A DNA stretch of 46,225 nt. Source: Pseudomonadota bacterium (GTDB lineage: Bacteria > Pseudomonadota > Alphaproteobacteria > Sphingomonadales > Sphingomonadaceae). The position numbers were made by a program, and so were the translations under genes. Below are positions 8,207-16,617 of the stretch, piece after piece. The stretch is from contig JAEZCZ010000024.1 in assembly GCA_023433305.1 (NCBI GenBank), forward strand, positions 1-46,225, given 5' to 3'. The notes under the pieces were generated by a model. The model was not told where the DNA came from. It saw only the letters and a list, made by a program, of their open reading frames with translations, and made no database searches. How positions within the stretch are numbered: position 1 is the first letter of the stretch; the number at the start of each line of letters is the position of its first letter.

Positions 8207-8488
8207 ATGAAAATACACAGCATTTTGGTGGCCGCCTTTCTAATCACCGCCGGACATGTTCCAGCTTCCGCACAGGATCAGGAGACGCCCAAGAAGGAAA
8301 AGAAGATCTGTCGCAGCGAGAAGATGACCGGCTCATTGACCCGCGTAAACAGGATTTGCATGACTCAAGCGCAGTGGGATGAACTTGCTGCTCGTACTAA
8401 GCGTGGCTTGGACGATATGGCACGAAACGCCGCAGGCGGCACGAATTCATCTTGGAATCCGAGCAATGCACCGGGTGCCGGTAACTAG
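8207..8488 (+). CDS. Small exported protein with a conserved-looking Cys pair (93 aa)
   Basis: Signal peptide at residues 1-22 ending Ala-Ser-Ala, then a Lys/Glu-rich linker and a short core with Cys35 and Cys51 flanking Arg-Ser-Glu-Lys-Met-Thr-Gly-Ser, which would suit one disulfide in the periplasm. The tail is Gly/Asn-rich and disordered. Proteins of this layout are frequent, unnamed, in sphingomonads; function unknown. GGGGGATG-like purines lie upstream but the RBS nearest the ATG is weak. It is separated by 107 bases from the methyltransferase gene and has no operon partner. Confidence 0.7.
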   Translation: MKIHSILVAAFLITAGHVPASAQDQETPKKEKKICRSEKMTGSLTRVNRICMTQAQWDELAARTKRGLDDMARNAAGGTNSSWNPSNAPGAGN

Positions 8489-8713
8489 GTAGTCTGCGGA
8501 TTTAGTATCTGTCGGCCAAGCTTCAAAACCTGTCCCCATCGAACTTGACCTGCGATGGCCGCGCCGTTATCGCGCGCCCTTCGCTGATTGGCCCCGCACC
8601 CCGGTGAAGCGGCGGCCGCAGCAGGCTTTGGGCCTGTTGGTGCGAGCCCGGGTTGAAGCGCCGGACCCCTCGAACGGTTTGGGGGGCGGTGCCAGCAAAT
8701 TGGAGTACGACGC
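8489..8713 (+). other. 225-base leader/intergenic region before rpsD
   Basis: No gene fits here. The segment from about 8590 on is very GC-rich and can form local hairpins (for example 8622-8626 with 8632-8636), so a structured 5' leader is possible; S4 represses its own operon through leader RNA in other bacteria. I do not recognise a named leader motif. Confidence 0.3.
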
Positions 8714-9328
8714 ATGTCGAAGCGCAAGAGCGCCAAGCATAAACTCGACCGCCGCATGGGCGAGAACATCTGGGGCCGTCCATCGTCCCCGGTCAATCGC
8801 CGGTCCTATGGCCCGGGCCAGCATGGCCAGCGCCGCAAGGGCAAGATGAGCGACTATGGCCTGCAGCTGCGCGCGAAGCAGAAGCTCAAGGGCTATTACG
8901 GCGACGTCACCGAGAAGCAGTTCAAGGCGACCTACAAGAAGGCCGCCGCCATGAAGGGCGACACCGGCCAGAACCTGATCGGCCTGCTCGAGCAGCGCCT
9001 CGACATGGTCGTCTATCGCGCCAAGTTCGCTCCGACTATCTTCGCCGCTCGCCAAATCGTCAGCCACGGCCACATCCGCGTGAACGGCGTGAAGTGCAAC
9101 ATCGCGAGCCGCAAGGTGCTGGCGGGCGACGTCATCAGCTTGGGCGAGAAGGCCAAGGAAATGGCTCTGATCATCGAAGCGCAGAGCCTGCCCGAGCGCG
9201 AGATTCCAGATTACGTCGCGGTCGACGGCACCGACAAGGTGACTTTCACGCGCGTGCCGAAGCTCGACGAGGTTCCCTATCCGGTCACCATGGAGCCGAA
9301 CCTGGTCGTCGAGTTCTACTCGCGCTGA
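8714..9328 (+). CDS. rpsD: 30S ribosomal protein S4
   Basis: A 204-residue S4, a primary 16S rRNA-binding protein that starts 30S assembly. It opens with Met-Ser-Lys-Arg-Lys-Ser-Ala-Lys-His-Lys, has the S4 core with Arg-Arg-Ser-Tyr-Gly-Pro-Gly-Gln-His-Gly at about 37-46, and an S4 RNA-binding fold at about 94-155 with Leu-x-Gln-Arg-Leu-Asp and Val-x-His-Gly-His-Ile-x-Val-Asn-Gly. This Cys-free form is the usual alphaproteobacterial one. A GGAG lies nine bases before the ATG. It is monocistronic, followed by a good terminator, as usual for alphaproteobacterial rpsD located away from the alpha operon. Confidence 0.97.
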   Translation: MSKRKSAKHKLDRRMGENIWGRPSSPVNRRSYGPGQHGQRRKGKMSDYGLQLRAKQKLKGYYGDVTEKQFKATYKKAAAMKGDTGQNLIGLLEQRLDMVVYRAKFAPTIFAARQIVSHGHIRVNGVKCNIASRKVLAGDVISLGEKAKEMALIIEAQSLPEREIPDYVAVDGTDKVTFTRVPKLDEVPYPVTMEPNLVVEFYSR

Positions 9329-9350
9329 TCGCTGGCATCCAAGAATATCG

Positions 9351-9384
9351 AAGGGCGGTCCTGCGGGGCCGCCCTTGTGGTTTT
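9351..9384 (+). terminator. Rho-independent terminator of rpsD
   Basis: Stem 9351-9361 with 9366-9376 (one G-T pair), loop TGCG, followed by GTGGTTTT. It ends 14 bases before the stop of the convergent tgt gene. Confidence 0.8.
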
Positions 9385-9398
9385 GACCCCGCGAAATC

Positions 9399-10520
9399 TC
9401 AGGCCAGGTAATCGCACCGAAACGCAGCCGCGAACTCGGCGAACCGTCTCTCGCCGATCGCGTCGCGCATCGCCTGCATCAATTGCTGGTAGAATGACAG
9501 GTTGTGCTCGGTGACCAGCATGGCGCCGAGAATCTCTCCCGCCTTCTGCAGGTGGTGCAGATAGGCACGGGAATAGTGTCCGCAGGTAGGGCACGCGCAG
9601 CGCTCATCCAAGGGTCCGGAATCTTCGGCGTGCTTCGCGTTGCGCAAATTCAGCGGCCCCTGCCACGTGAAAGCTTGACCATTGCGGCCCGAGCGCGTCG
9701 GCAGGACGCAATCGAACATGTCTACCCCGCGCTCGACGGCGCCCACTAAGTCGTCGGGCTTGCCGACTCCCATCAAGTATCGAGGCGCATTCTTCGGCAG
9801 CTGGTCGGGGGCGAAATCGAGGGTGGCGAACATAGCTTCCTGCCCTTCTCCCACAGCAAGCCCCCCGATGGCATAACCGTCGAACCCGATCCCGGTCAGA
9901 GCCTCGGCGCTGCGACGACGTAGCTCCTCATCGAGCGCGCCTTGTTGGATGCCGAAGAGCGCTGCGCCGGCCGCGTGCTCTCCGCCTGCATCGAAGGCCC
10001 CGCGGCTGCGTTCGGCCCAACGCATCGAGAGTTCCATCGAAGCCGCGATTTCATCGCGAGGGCGGTCGGTCCGTGGGCATTCGTCGAAGGCCATCACGAT
10101 GTCGGAGCCGAGCAGGCGCTGTATCTCCATCGACCGCTCGGGGGTCAGCATGTGCCTCGAGCCATCGAGATGGCTGCGGAACTGCACCCCGTTTTCGGTC
10201 AGTTTGCGCAGATCCGAGAGGCTCATCACCTGGTACCCGCCGCTATCCGTGAGGATGGGCCGGCCCCAGTTCATGAACCTGTGCAGCCCGCCCAGGCGCG
10301 CCACGCGTTCGGCACCGGGACGCAACATCAGGTGATAGGTGTTGCCCAGGATGATATCCGCGCCCGTTGCCCGCACATCCTCCGGCTTCATGGCTTTGAC
10401 CGTGGCGGCGGTCCCGACGGGCATAAAGGCCGGCGTGCGGATCTCGCCGCGGCGCATCTCAATCCGCCCGGCGCGGGCCTTTCCGTCGGTGGCGTCTAGG
10501 GTGAAGGCAAAACGCGTCAT
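9399..10520 (-). CDS. tgt: tRNA-guanine transglycosylase (queuine/preQ1)
   Basis: A 373-residue bacterial TGT that swaps guanine 34 for preQ1 in tRNAs with GUN anticodons, the committed step of queuosine formation. Asp92 in Thr-Asp-Ser-Gly-Gly-Tyr-Gln is the general acid/base; the nucleophile Asp lies in Met-Phe-Asp-Cys-Val-Leu-Pro-Thr-Arg. The zinc site Cys-x-Cys-x2-Cys (in Cys-Ala-Cys-Pro-Thr-Cys-Gly) plus the later His is present. It lies at the end of the long minus-strand run, three genes downstream of queA, with 37 bases between it and the DUF481 gene. Confidence 0.96.
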   Translation of the reverse strand: MTRFAFTLDATDGKARAGRIEMRRGEIRTPAFMPVGTAATVKAMKPEDVRATGADIILGNTYHLMLRPGAERVARLGGLHRFMNWGRPILTDSGGYQVMSLSDLRKLTENGVQFRSHLDGSRHMLTPERSMEIQRLLGSDIVMAFDECPRTDRPRDEIAASMELSMRWAERSRGAFDAGGEHAAGAALFGIQQGALDEELRRRSAEALTGIGFDGYAIGGLAVGEGQEAMFATLDFAPDQLPKNAPRYLMGVGKPDDLVGAVERGVDMFDCVLPTRSGRNGQAFTWQGPLNLRNAKHAEDSGPLDERCACPTCGHYSRAYLHHLQKAGEILGAMLVTEHNLSFYQQLMQAMRDAIGERRFAEFAAAFRCDYLA

Positions 10521-10557
10521 GTGCGCCCGCTAGCGGGAGCTGCGACTGGCCCCAAGC

Positions 10558-11508
10558 CTAAAAGCCGTAGACGAGCGTGAAACGCGATTGCGTATCGGTC
10601 GAAACCGCGCCCGTGGGCGGATTGCTGTCATAGTCTACGCTATAGGACACGCGCGTGCTGAGGCTGTCGCTGACCTTGGCTTCCAAGCCGGTCGTCAGGA
10701 GTACGCTCGTCGACGTGGAATCGACGAAGATGGCTGCCGATCCGCCCGTATCTGCAACGAGGTTGGCATCTTGGGTGAACTTGAGACGATTGGCCAATTG
10801 CCAATCGAAATCCATTCCGGCCAGCGCGCCGAAAGCATTGTCGCTGGTTCCGTCGAGATAATCCACGCGCCTCCAGGACGGTCCCGCCTTGACGGAAAGT
10901 TGGGCCGCCTTGCTGTCGATCAGCTTGTAGCCGAGCCCTCCCGATACCGAATACCGGGAATCGAAGCCTTGAAAACGGTCACTTTCGTATTGCGCGAGCG
11001 CATAGCCGAAGAGGTCTTCCCGTATCTGATAGCGCGGCTCATATGCGACCAGAAGTTGTTCGCGCGAAGTGCGGCCGTTGCTCCGCTGGTAGTCGGCAGT
11101 AGCCCGGAGGCGATGAGTCCAGTCGATGCCGGCTCGGTTGAGCGCGAGCGACAAGGTGACCCCGGTGTTGTTGCTGTTGCCTGAGGTGTGGAAAGCGCCG
11201 ACCTGGCCCTGCCCACTCCAATTCTCGAGCACTCCTGCCGTGCGGATTTGCTCCTCTTTCCGGGCCTTCTCCGCGGCCGCGATTTCGCGGCGCGCGCTGA
11301 GAAACTCGTTGTGAAGTCCGTCTATCTCCTGGGCGTCCGCGGGGTTGGTCTGTTTGGCGACTTCCACCACAGCGGCGATCTTTGCCGCATCGCCCGTCGC
11401 AATGGCCGCTTCGATCATGGCACGAACTGGCGCGGGCAATTCGGCCGACGCGGGTACAGCGAAGCTTGCAAGGAACAGAGCGAGAAGAGGGGCTCGACGT
11501 GTAACCAT
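10558..11508 (-). CDS. DUF481 outer membrane beta-barrel protein
   Basis: A 316-residue protein. Residues 1-22 are a signal peptide ending Ala-Ser-Ala; residues 25-95 are helical and charged (Lys/Glu-rich, possible coiled coil), and from about 98 a DUF481/YdiY-type barrel begins with Gly-Gln-Gly-Gln-Val-Gly-Ala-Phe-His-Thr-Ser-Gly-Asn-Ser. The C-terminus Leu-Val-Tyr-Gly-Phe ends in the aromatic residue recognised by the BAM complex. The family role is unclear; some members are salt- or acid-induced. It follows an ABC exporter pair by 17 bases, suggesting a common transcript, and separates that pair from tgt. Confidence 0.8.
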   Translation of the reverse strand: MVTRRAPLLALFLASFAVPASAELPAPVRAMIEAAIATGDAAKIAAVVEVAKQTNPADAQEIDGLHNEFLSARREIAAAEKARKEEQIRTAGVLENWSGQGQVGAFHTSGNSNNTGVTLSLALNRAGIDWTHRLRATADYQRSNGRTSREQLLVAYEPRYQIREDLFGYALAQYESDRFQGFDSRYSVSGGLGYKLIDSKAAQLSVKAGPSWRRVDYLDGTSDNAFGALAGMDFDWQLANRLKFTQDANLVADTGGSAAIFVDSTSTSVLLTTGLEAKVSDSLSTRVSYSVDYDSNPPTGAVSTDTQSRFTLVYGF

Positions 11509-11525
11509 GCCTACAGGCTAGCCCG

Positions 11526-12287
11526 TCAGTCGCGAAGTCGCCACCCGGTCCTGAAGATGAACGCGATCACGACCACGCAAAGCACGACGAACGCCAAGGT
11601 CATTCCGAACGCCAGGCCGATGGGCACATCCGCGGTGCCGGTGAAGGTCCAACGCAGGCCGTTCACCAGATAGAAGATCGGGTTGAATTGCGCGATGGAC
11701 CGCCACGGTTCAGCCAGCATGTCGATCGAGTAGAACGTGCCGCCGAGGAAGGTGAGCGGGGTGAGGATCAACATCGGTACGATCTGCAACCGCTCGAAAC
11801 CGTCGGCCCAAACACCGAGGATGAAGCCAAACAACGAAAACGCCGCGGCTACGAGCACGATGTATCCGAATGCGAGGATCGGGTACGCAATCGAGTAATC
11901 AACGAAAAGCAGCGCGGTCGCGAGGATGATAGCCGCGATGATCAGCGACTTGGCGGCGGCCGCGCCAACGAAGCCGATCAAGGTCTCGGTCACCCCGAGC
12001 GGCGCGCTCAGCAGTTCGTAGATGGCCCCGGTGAACCTCGGCATGTAGATTCCGAAACTGGCGTTCGAAGTGCTTTCCGACAACAGCGTCAGCATCAGTA
12101 GGCCGGGCACGATGAACGCACCGTAGGACACGCCTCCGATCTCGTTCATGCGCGATCCGATCGCCGCACCGAAAACGATGAAGTAGAGCGACGTCGTCAG
12201 AACCGGCGAGAGGATCGACCCGAACACGGTCCGGAAGAACCGCGCCAATTCGTTGTTGAAGATCGCTAGAGCGCCGCGCAAGTTCAT
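11526..12287 (-). CDS. ABC-2 type transporter permease
   Basis: A 253-residue inner membrane permease of the ABC-2 (NodJ/YadH-like) family with about six hydrophobic segments and a conserved Leu-Thr-Phe-Leu-Gly-Gly-Thr-Phe-Tyr-Ser near residue 185 and Phe-Asn-Pro-Ile-Phe-Tyr-Leu-Val-Asn-Gly-Leu-Arg after it. Its ATG overlaps the stop of the ATPase gene (ATGA), so the two are translationally coupled. Members of this family export polysaccharides, lipids or drugs; the substrate cannot be read from the sequence. Confidence 0.9.
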   Translation of the reverse strand: MNLRGALAIFNNELARFFRTVFGSILSPVLTTSLYFIVFGAAIGSRMNEIGGVSYGAFIVPGLLMLTLLSESTSNASFGIYMPRFTGAIYELLSAPLGVTETLIGFVGAAAAKSLIIAAIILATALLFVDYSIAYPILAFGYIVLVAAAFSLFGFILGVWADGFERLQIVPMLILTPLTFLGGTFYSIDMLAEPWRSIAQFNPIFYLVNGLRWTFTGTADVPIGLAFGMTLAFVVLCVVVIAFIFRTGWRLRD

Positions 12288-13300
12288 GCCGTGACCTCGC
12301 CGCGCTCGACCAGATCGACGAAGATGTCTTCAAGGGTGGATTCGCGCGTATCGATCTCTTCGAATGCGATGCCTTCAGCGACCAGGGTTTTTATGAGGTC
12401 AGCGGCTTCGCGCTTCCCCTTCCCCGTGCCGTCACCGCCACGATAGACGAGTAGGCGCCCATCCTCCTCCATCGAAACCGGAAACCTACTCAGGGCAGCC
12501 GGCACCTCGGCGATCGGCGCGCTCAACGTTATGCGTGCCTCGGTGCGGCCGAGCTGAGCCATGATAGCGGTCTTGTCGTCGACAAGAAGCAACCTGCCCT
12601 TGTTGATGACGCCGACGCGGTCGGCCATTTCCTGCGCTTCTTCGATGTAGTGCGTCGTGAGGATGATGGTGGTGCCGGCATCGCGCAAGGCGCCGATCTG
12701 CCGCCACATGTCGCGACGAAGCTCGACGTCCACGCCCGCGGTCGGCTCGTCGAGGAACAGAAGCTCGGGATCGTGACTCAAGGCTTTCGCGATCATCATT
12801 CTGCGCTTCATTCCGCCCGACAGCTCGCGGATTTGCGCGGTGCGCTTGTCCCATAAGCTCAGCGAACGGAGCACTTCCTCGATCCTGGCCTTGCTCGGCG
12901 GGCAGCCGAACATGCCGCGCGAGAATTCGACCGAATGGTCGACCCGTCCGAACATGTCGAAAGCGAGCTCTTGCGGAACGAGGCCGATGCGGCGCCGCAC
13001 CTCGCGCCAATGCCGCGCTACATCGAGCCCAAAAGCCTCGATGGTGCCACCCGACGGTTTCAACAAACCGCAGACAGCGCCAATCAACGTGGTCTTGCCT
13101 GCTCCGTTCGGCCCGAGAAGTGCAAAAATCTCCCCCTTGCGGATCTGTAAGTCGACACCCGCAAGCGCGGTCGTCCCGCCCTTGTATGTCTTGGACAAGT
13201 TCCGGATATCGAGGATGGGATCTGCCAAAGCTTGCGAAAAATGGAGTGCCACAGCACGATTGCAAGCACCCAGTGCCCCTATTCGTTCGATTTTTCGCAC
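12284..13300 (-). CDS. ABC transporter ATP-binding protein (ABC-2 exporter)
   Basis: Contains Walker A Gly-Pro-Asn-Gly-Ala-Gly-Lys-Thr-Thr, signature Leu-Ser-Gly-Gly-Met-Lys-Arg-Arg, Walker B Leu-Leu-Phe-Leu-Asp-Glu-Pro and the switch His in Thr-Thr-His-Tyr-Ile-Glu-Glu-Ala, followed by a C-terminal domain of about 90 residues as in YadG-like exporters. Coupled to the permease by a 4-base overlap. The frame starts at GTG 13300 with an AAGGTGG site somewhat far upstream; homology begins only at Pro-Ile-Leu-Asp-Ile-Arg, so a TTG at 13228 (314 aa) is the other plausible start. Confidence 0.92.
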   Translation of the reverse strand: MRKIERIGALGACNRAVALHFSQALADPILDIRNLSKTYKGGTTALAGVDLQIRKGEIFALLGPNGAGKTTLIGAVCGLLKPSGGTIEAFGLDVARHWREVRRRIGLVPQELAFDMFGRVDHSVEFSRGMFGCPPSKARIEEVLRSLSLWDKRTAQIRELSGGMKRRMMIAKALSHDPELLFLDEPTAGVDVELRRDMWRQIGALRDAGTTIILTTHYIEEAQEMADRVGVINKGRLLLVDDKTAIMAQLGRTEARITLSAPIAEVPAALSRFPVSMEEDGRLLVYRGGDGTGKGKREAADLIKTLVAEGIAFEEIDTRESTLEDIFVDLVERGEVTA

Positions 13301-13357
13301 CGTGGTGCGGATCCACCTTGTGCACTTCGGTTCGAAGTGATGCAGTTTGTCATGAAT

Positions 13358-14383
13358 TCAAGGAATTAACAGCGAGGCATCGCCGTAGCTATAGAAGCGG
13401 TACTTGTGCTTGATGGCGTGCGCGTATGTCGCTTGCATGCGCTCCAGTCCCATCAGTGCACTGACCAGCATGAACAGTGTCGAGCGGGGGAGGTGGAAGT
13501 TCGTCATCAATCCGTCGACCGCTTTGAAGCGGTAGCCGGGAGTAATGAAGATGGCTGTATCACCTTCGAAGGGCCGGATCGTCCCGTCAGCATCCGCGGC
13601 GCTCTCGAGCAGGCGCAAGCTGGTCGTGCCGACGGCGATCAGGCGCCCTCCCGCGCGACGCGCGGCGTTGAGGCGCTTGGCGGTCGCCGCGTCGATGCGT
13701 CCCCACTCCGCGTGCATGCGGTGCACGTCGGTATCGTCGGCCTTGACCGGCAAGAACGTTCCCGCGCCGACGTGAAGCGTCAGCGTCTCACGCGTGATGC
13801 CAGCAGCGTCGATTGCAGTAAGCAACTCGGGTGTGAAATGGAGCGCAGCCGTCGGCGCGGCCACGGCACCGGCTTCGCGCGCGAAAATGGTCTGGTAGTC
13901 CTCCCGATCGCTCGCATCGGTCGGCCGCTTGCCGGCGATGTAAGGCGGCAGCGGCATTTGTCCGGCCCGTTCGAGCAGGACCTCCACCGGCTCATCGCCT
14001 CCGAAGGCCAGTGTCCAGCTGCCATCGTCGTGTCGTTGTTCGGCGATCGCGGTCACGCCCGCGGCAAAATCGATCCGATCACCCTCTCTCAGCCGCTTCG
14101 CGTTTCGGACGAAGGCCTGCCAACGGCGCAAGTCGAGACGCTTGTGCAGCGTCGCCCCGATCCGCGCCTCTCCGCGCCGACCTTCGAGTTGCGCGGGAAT
14201 GACTCTGGTATCGTTGAAAACGAGCACGTCACCCGCGCGCAAGACGCTGGGTAAGTCACGCACGCACAGATCCCGAAATCCCCCCGCACCGGGAACGAGC
14301 ATTCGCGCTGCATCACGCGGGCGCGCGGGGCGCAGCGCGATCAGTTCGGAGGGAAGTTCGAAATCGAAGAGGTCGACGCGCAT
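13358..14383 (-). CDS. queA: S-adenosylmethionine:tRNA ribosyltransferase-isomerase
   Basis: A 341-residue QueA that transfers the ribose of S-adenosylmethionine to preQ1-modified tRNA, giving epoxyqueuosine, the step after Tgt. The start Asp-Leu-Phe-Asp-Phe-Glu-Leu-Pro-x-Glu-Leu-Ile-Ala, the block Phe-Asn-Asp-Thr-Arg-Val-Ile-Pro-Ala and the C-terminal Thr-Asn-Phe-His-Leu-Pro-Arg-Ser-Thr-Leu are the family marks, and the length is normal. It follows the cyclophilin gene by 24 bases. In many alphaproteobacteria tgt is next; here an ABC exporter and a DUF481 gene come between. Confidence 0.96.
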   Translation of the reverse strand: MRVDLFDFELPSELIALRPARPRDAARMLVPGAGGFRDLCVRDLPSVLRAGDVLVFNDTRVIPAQLEGRRGEARIGATLHKRLDLRRWQAFVRNAKRLREGDRIDFAAGVTAIAEQRHDDGSWTLAFGGDEPVEVLLERAGQMPLPPYIAGKRPTDASDREDYQTIFAREAGAVAAPTAALHFTPELLTAIDAAGITRETLTLHVGAGTFLPVKADDTDVHRMHAEWGRIDAATAKRLNAARRAGGRLIAVGTTSLRLLESAADADGTIRPFEGDTAIFITPGYRFKAVDGLMTNFHLPRSTLFMLVSALMGLERMQATYAHAIKHKYRFYSYGDASLLIP

Positions 14384-14407
14384 CGCGGCCCCTACCCACG
14401 ACTGGGG

Positions 14408-15094
14408 TCAGTTCGTGGGCGTGGTCACCGCGTCGCCCAGATCGAGCGGCACGTCGAGGCTCACCGGCTCGGGCGCGGGCGGCGGCGCGAACTTCTGCGG
14501 CTTCCCATCGGCCGCGATCGAGGCCTGGACGATGTAAGTCGGATTGGCCGGCGGCTCGCCCCGTTCGATGGCGTCGACCGCATCCATGCCCGCGATCACG
14601 CGGCCGAAGTTGGTGTAGTTACGGTCCAGCGAAAAGCGCGGATAGAAGACGATGAAGAACTGGCTGTTCGCACTGTCCTTATCGGCGGCCCGAGCCATGG
14701 CCACGCTTCCGCGAACGTGCGGGAACATGTTGAATTCCGCCTTCACGTCGGGAAGCTCCGAGCCACCCCGCCCCGTTCCGGTGGGGTCCCCGGTTTGCGC
14801 CATGAAGCCGTCGATCACGCGGTGAAAGATCACCCCGTCATAGAAGCCTTGGCGGGCCAGGGTCTTGATCCGCTCGACATGGCTCGGTGCCCATTCCGGA
14901 ACAAGCCGAATCGCAACGCGGCCGCCGTTCGATAGGTCGAGGTACAGGATGTTCTCGAGATCCTGCGTCACGTCCGGATTGGCGCGCAGAGGTATCGTCT
15001 GCGACGCCGATGCCGCCGCGTCTTCCTGTGCGAATGCCGCCGGGGTGAAGGATACCGAGCAGGCGACCGCCGCGGCTAGAAAGCGTTTGATCAT
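14408..15094 (-). CDS. Exported peptidyl-prolyl cis-trans isomerase (cyclophilin type)
   Basis: A 228-residue protein with a signal peptide (Met-Ile-Lys-Arg-Phe then a hydrophobic stretch ending Ala-Phe-Ala-Gln, about residue 22). The cyclophilin domain spans about 45-200 and carries Phe-Tyr-Asp-Gly-Val-Ile-Phe-His-Arg-Val-Ile (active-site Arg), Gln-Thr-Gly-Asp-Pro-Thr-Gly-Thr-Gly and Ser-Gln-Phe-Phe-Ile. A Pro-rich tail follows. It should assist folding of periplasmic proteins. The ATG at 15094 was chosen because it begins the signal peptide; the longer frame adds 21 unrelated residues. The 98-base gap from coaD leaves room for a promoter of its own. Confidence 0.9.
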   Translation of the reverse strand: MIKRFLAAAVACSVSFTPAAFAQEDAAASASQTIPLRANPDVTQDLENILYLDLSNGGRVAIRLVPEWAPSHVERIKTLARQGFYDGVIFHRVIDGFMAQTGDPTGTGRGGSELPDVKAEFNMFPHVRGSVAMARAADKDSANSQFFIVFYPRFSLDRNYTNFGRVIAGMDAVDAIERGEPPANPTYIVQASIAADGKPQKFAPPPAPEPVSLDVPLDLGDAVTTPTN

Positions 15095-15192
15095 CTTGGC
15101 AATCTGATCCCGTAAAAATGCGCCGCTGCCACTACCGGCAAGCCGCTGTCGGTGCAATGAACGATCCCTGGGCCCCTGCTCTCGGACGTGCG

Positions 15193-15705
15193 CTAGAGCT
15201 GCCCTCGCCGCCCGATCTGCGTAACCCTGAGCGCGATCTGCTCACGAACCGCCGGGCTGACGAACGGCGCGACGTCACCGCCGAACAGCGCGATCTCCTT
15301 GACCAGCTTTGAGGCGATCGGCTGCAGCGATACGTCGGCCATCAGGAAGACAGTCTCGATCCGGTCGTTGAGCTGCTGGTTCATCCCCGCCATCTGGTAT
15401 TCGTACTCGAAGTCCGCCACCGCGCGGAGGCCGCGCACGATCACGTTGGCACCGACACTCTCGGCAAACTTCATCAGCAGCGCATCGAACCCGACAACGT
15501 CGACATTGGCGAGGCGTTGGCGAGCGATTTCGGCCTTGACCATCTCGATGCGTTCCTCGGGCGAGAACATCGGATCCTTTGATGGATTTGTGGTGACCCC
15601 GATGACCAGACGGTCGACCAGCTTGGCGCCTCGCCGGATGATGTCCGCGTGCCCCAGAGTCACCGGGTCGAAAGTGCCAGGATAAAGGCCGATGCGCTCC
15701 GTCAA
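15193..15705 (-). CDS. coaD: Phosphopantetheine adenylyltransferase
   Basis: A 170-residue nucleotidyltransferase making dephospho-CoA from 4'-phosphopantetheine and ATP. The N-terminal Tyr-Pro-Gly-Thr-Phe-Asp-Pro-Val-Thr-Leu-Gly-His holds the (T/H)xGH motif with His19; Val-Arg-Gly-Leu-Arg-Ala-Val-Ala-Asp-Phe-Glu-Tyr-Glu follows near residue 90. Its ATG overlaps the ispA stop (ATGA), so the two genes are coupled. Confidence 0.96.
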   Translation of the reverse strand: MTERIGLYPGTFDPVTLGHADIIRRGAKLVDRLVIGVTTNPSKDPMFSPEERIEMVKAEIARQRLANVDVVGFDALLMKFAESVGANVIVRGLRAVADFEYEYQMAGMNQQLNDRIETVFLMADVSLQPIASKLVKEIALFGGDVAPFVSPAVREQIALRVTQIGRRGQL

Positions 15706-16607
15706 CTCTCTCGCTCCACCACGAACCGCGCCACAGCTCGAAGTAAATCCGCCTCGTCGCCGTGCGCCGTGAGGTGGCCGATCGCTTGCTCGCTCAGCGC
15801 GCGGGCCTGTTGCCGTGCCTGCTCGGCACCCATCAAAGAAACGAAAGTCGCCTTGCCGGCGTCGGCGTCCTTGCGCAGAGCCTTGCCGGTTTTCGCCTCA
15901 TCTCCTTCGTGATCGAGCAGGTCGTCGGCAATCTGGAAGGCGAGGCCGATGTCGCGCGCATACGCGCGTAAATGCGACCGCCCCTCCTCCGGGACCCGGC
16001 CGAGAATGGCACCCATCTCGACCGCGGCGCCGAGAAGAGCCCCGGTCTTGAGCTGTTGGAGGCGCGTGACCATGCGCAGATCAAGTGGTTCGGAACCGGC
16101 GGCCATGTCCATCATCTGCCCTCCAGCCATACCGTTATGACCAGCGGCGAGAGACAGCGTGCGAACCAGCTCGGCGCGGATGAAAGGATCATTCCCCATT
16201 GCCGGGTCCGAAAGAATTTCGAAGGCCAGCGCATGCAGCGCATCGCCAGCCAGCACGGCGGTGGATTCGCCGAATGCCTTGTGCACACTGGGTTTGCCAT
16301 GCCGCACGTCATCGTCATCCATGCACGGAAGGTCGTCGTGCACCAATGAATAGGCGTGGATCGCCTCAACCGCGCATCCGGCACGGACAGCCGCGGAGCG
16401 CGACGCTCCGTACATTTCAGCCGTTGCGGTCAGGATCAACGGACGTACGCGTTTGCCGCCGCCGATGGTGGCATAGCGCATGGCTTCGACCAGTCGGCCG
16501 CGAGCGTCGTCGGGCATGGGCAGCAAGGCATCGAAAAGCGCGTCGACTTCGCCCTGGATGCGCTGCAGCCCCCGTCCGAGAACGTCGTCGGCAAGAACGA
16601 GGCCCAT
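15702..16607 (-). CDS. ispA: Farnesyl diphosphate synthase (polyprenyl synthetase)
   Basis: A 301-residue short-chain prenyl transferase condensing IPP with DMAPP/GPP to give farnesyl diphosphate for ubiquinone, carotenoid, hopanoid and undecaprenyl synthesis. The first Asp-rich motif is at 91-100 (Asp-Asp-Leu-Pro-Cys-Met-Asp-Asp-Asp-Asp) and the second at 228-232 (Asp-Asp-Leu-Leu-Asp). The ATG at 16607 gives the normal length; an upstream opening of 49 codons is a shadow of xseB. Placed between xseB and coaD, as the xseB-ispA pair is in many Proteobacteria (there with dxs, which is not here). Confidence 0.94.
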   Translation of the reverse strand: MGLVLADDVLGRGLQRIQGEVDALFDALLPMPDDARGRLVEAMRYATIGGGKRVRPLILTATAEMYGASRSAAVRAGCAVEAIHAYSLVHDDLPCMDDDDVRHGKPSVHKAFGESTAVLAGDALHALAFEILSDPAMGNDPFIRAELVRTLSLAAGHNGMAGGQMMDMAAGSEPLDLRMVTRLQQLKTGALLGAAVEMGAILGRVPEEGRSHLRAYARDIGLAFQIADDLLDHEGDEAKTGKALRKDADAGKATFVSLMGAEQARQQARALSEQAIGHLTAHGDEADLLRAVARFVVERES

Positions 16608-16617
16608 GCGCCAGCCC

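Noticed and set aside
13323..13339. Seven-base-pair hairpin between queA and the ABC ATPase gene taken as a terminator
   Set aside because: The stem is AT/GC mixed and short and has no T-tract on the minus strand, so it does not convincingly end the queA transcript.
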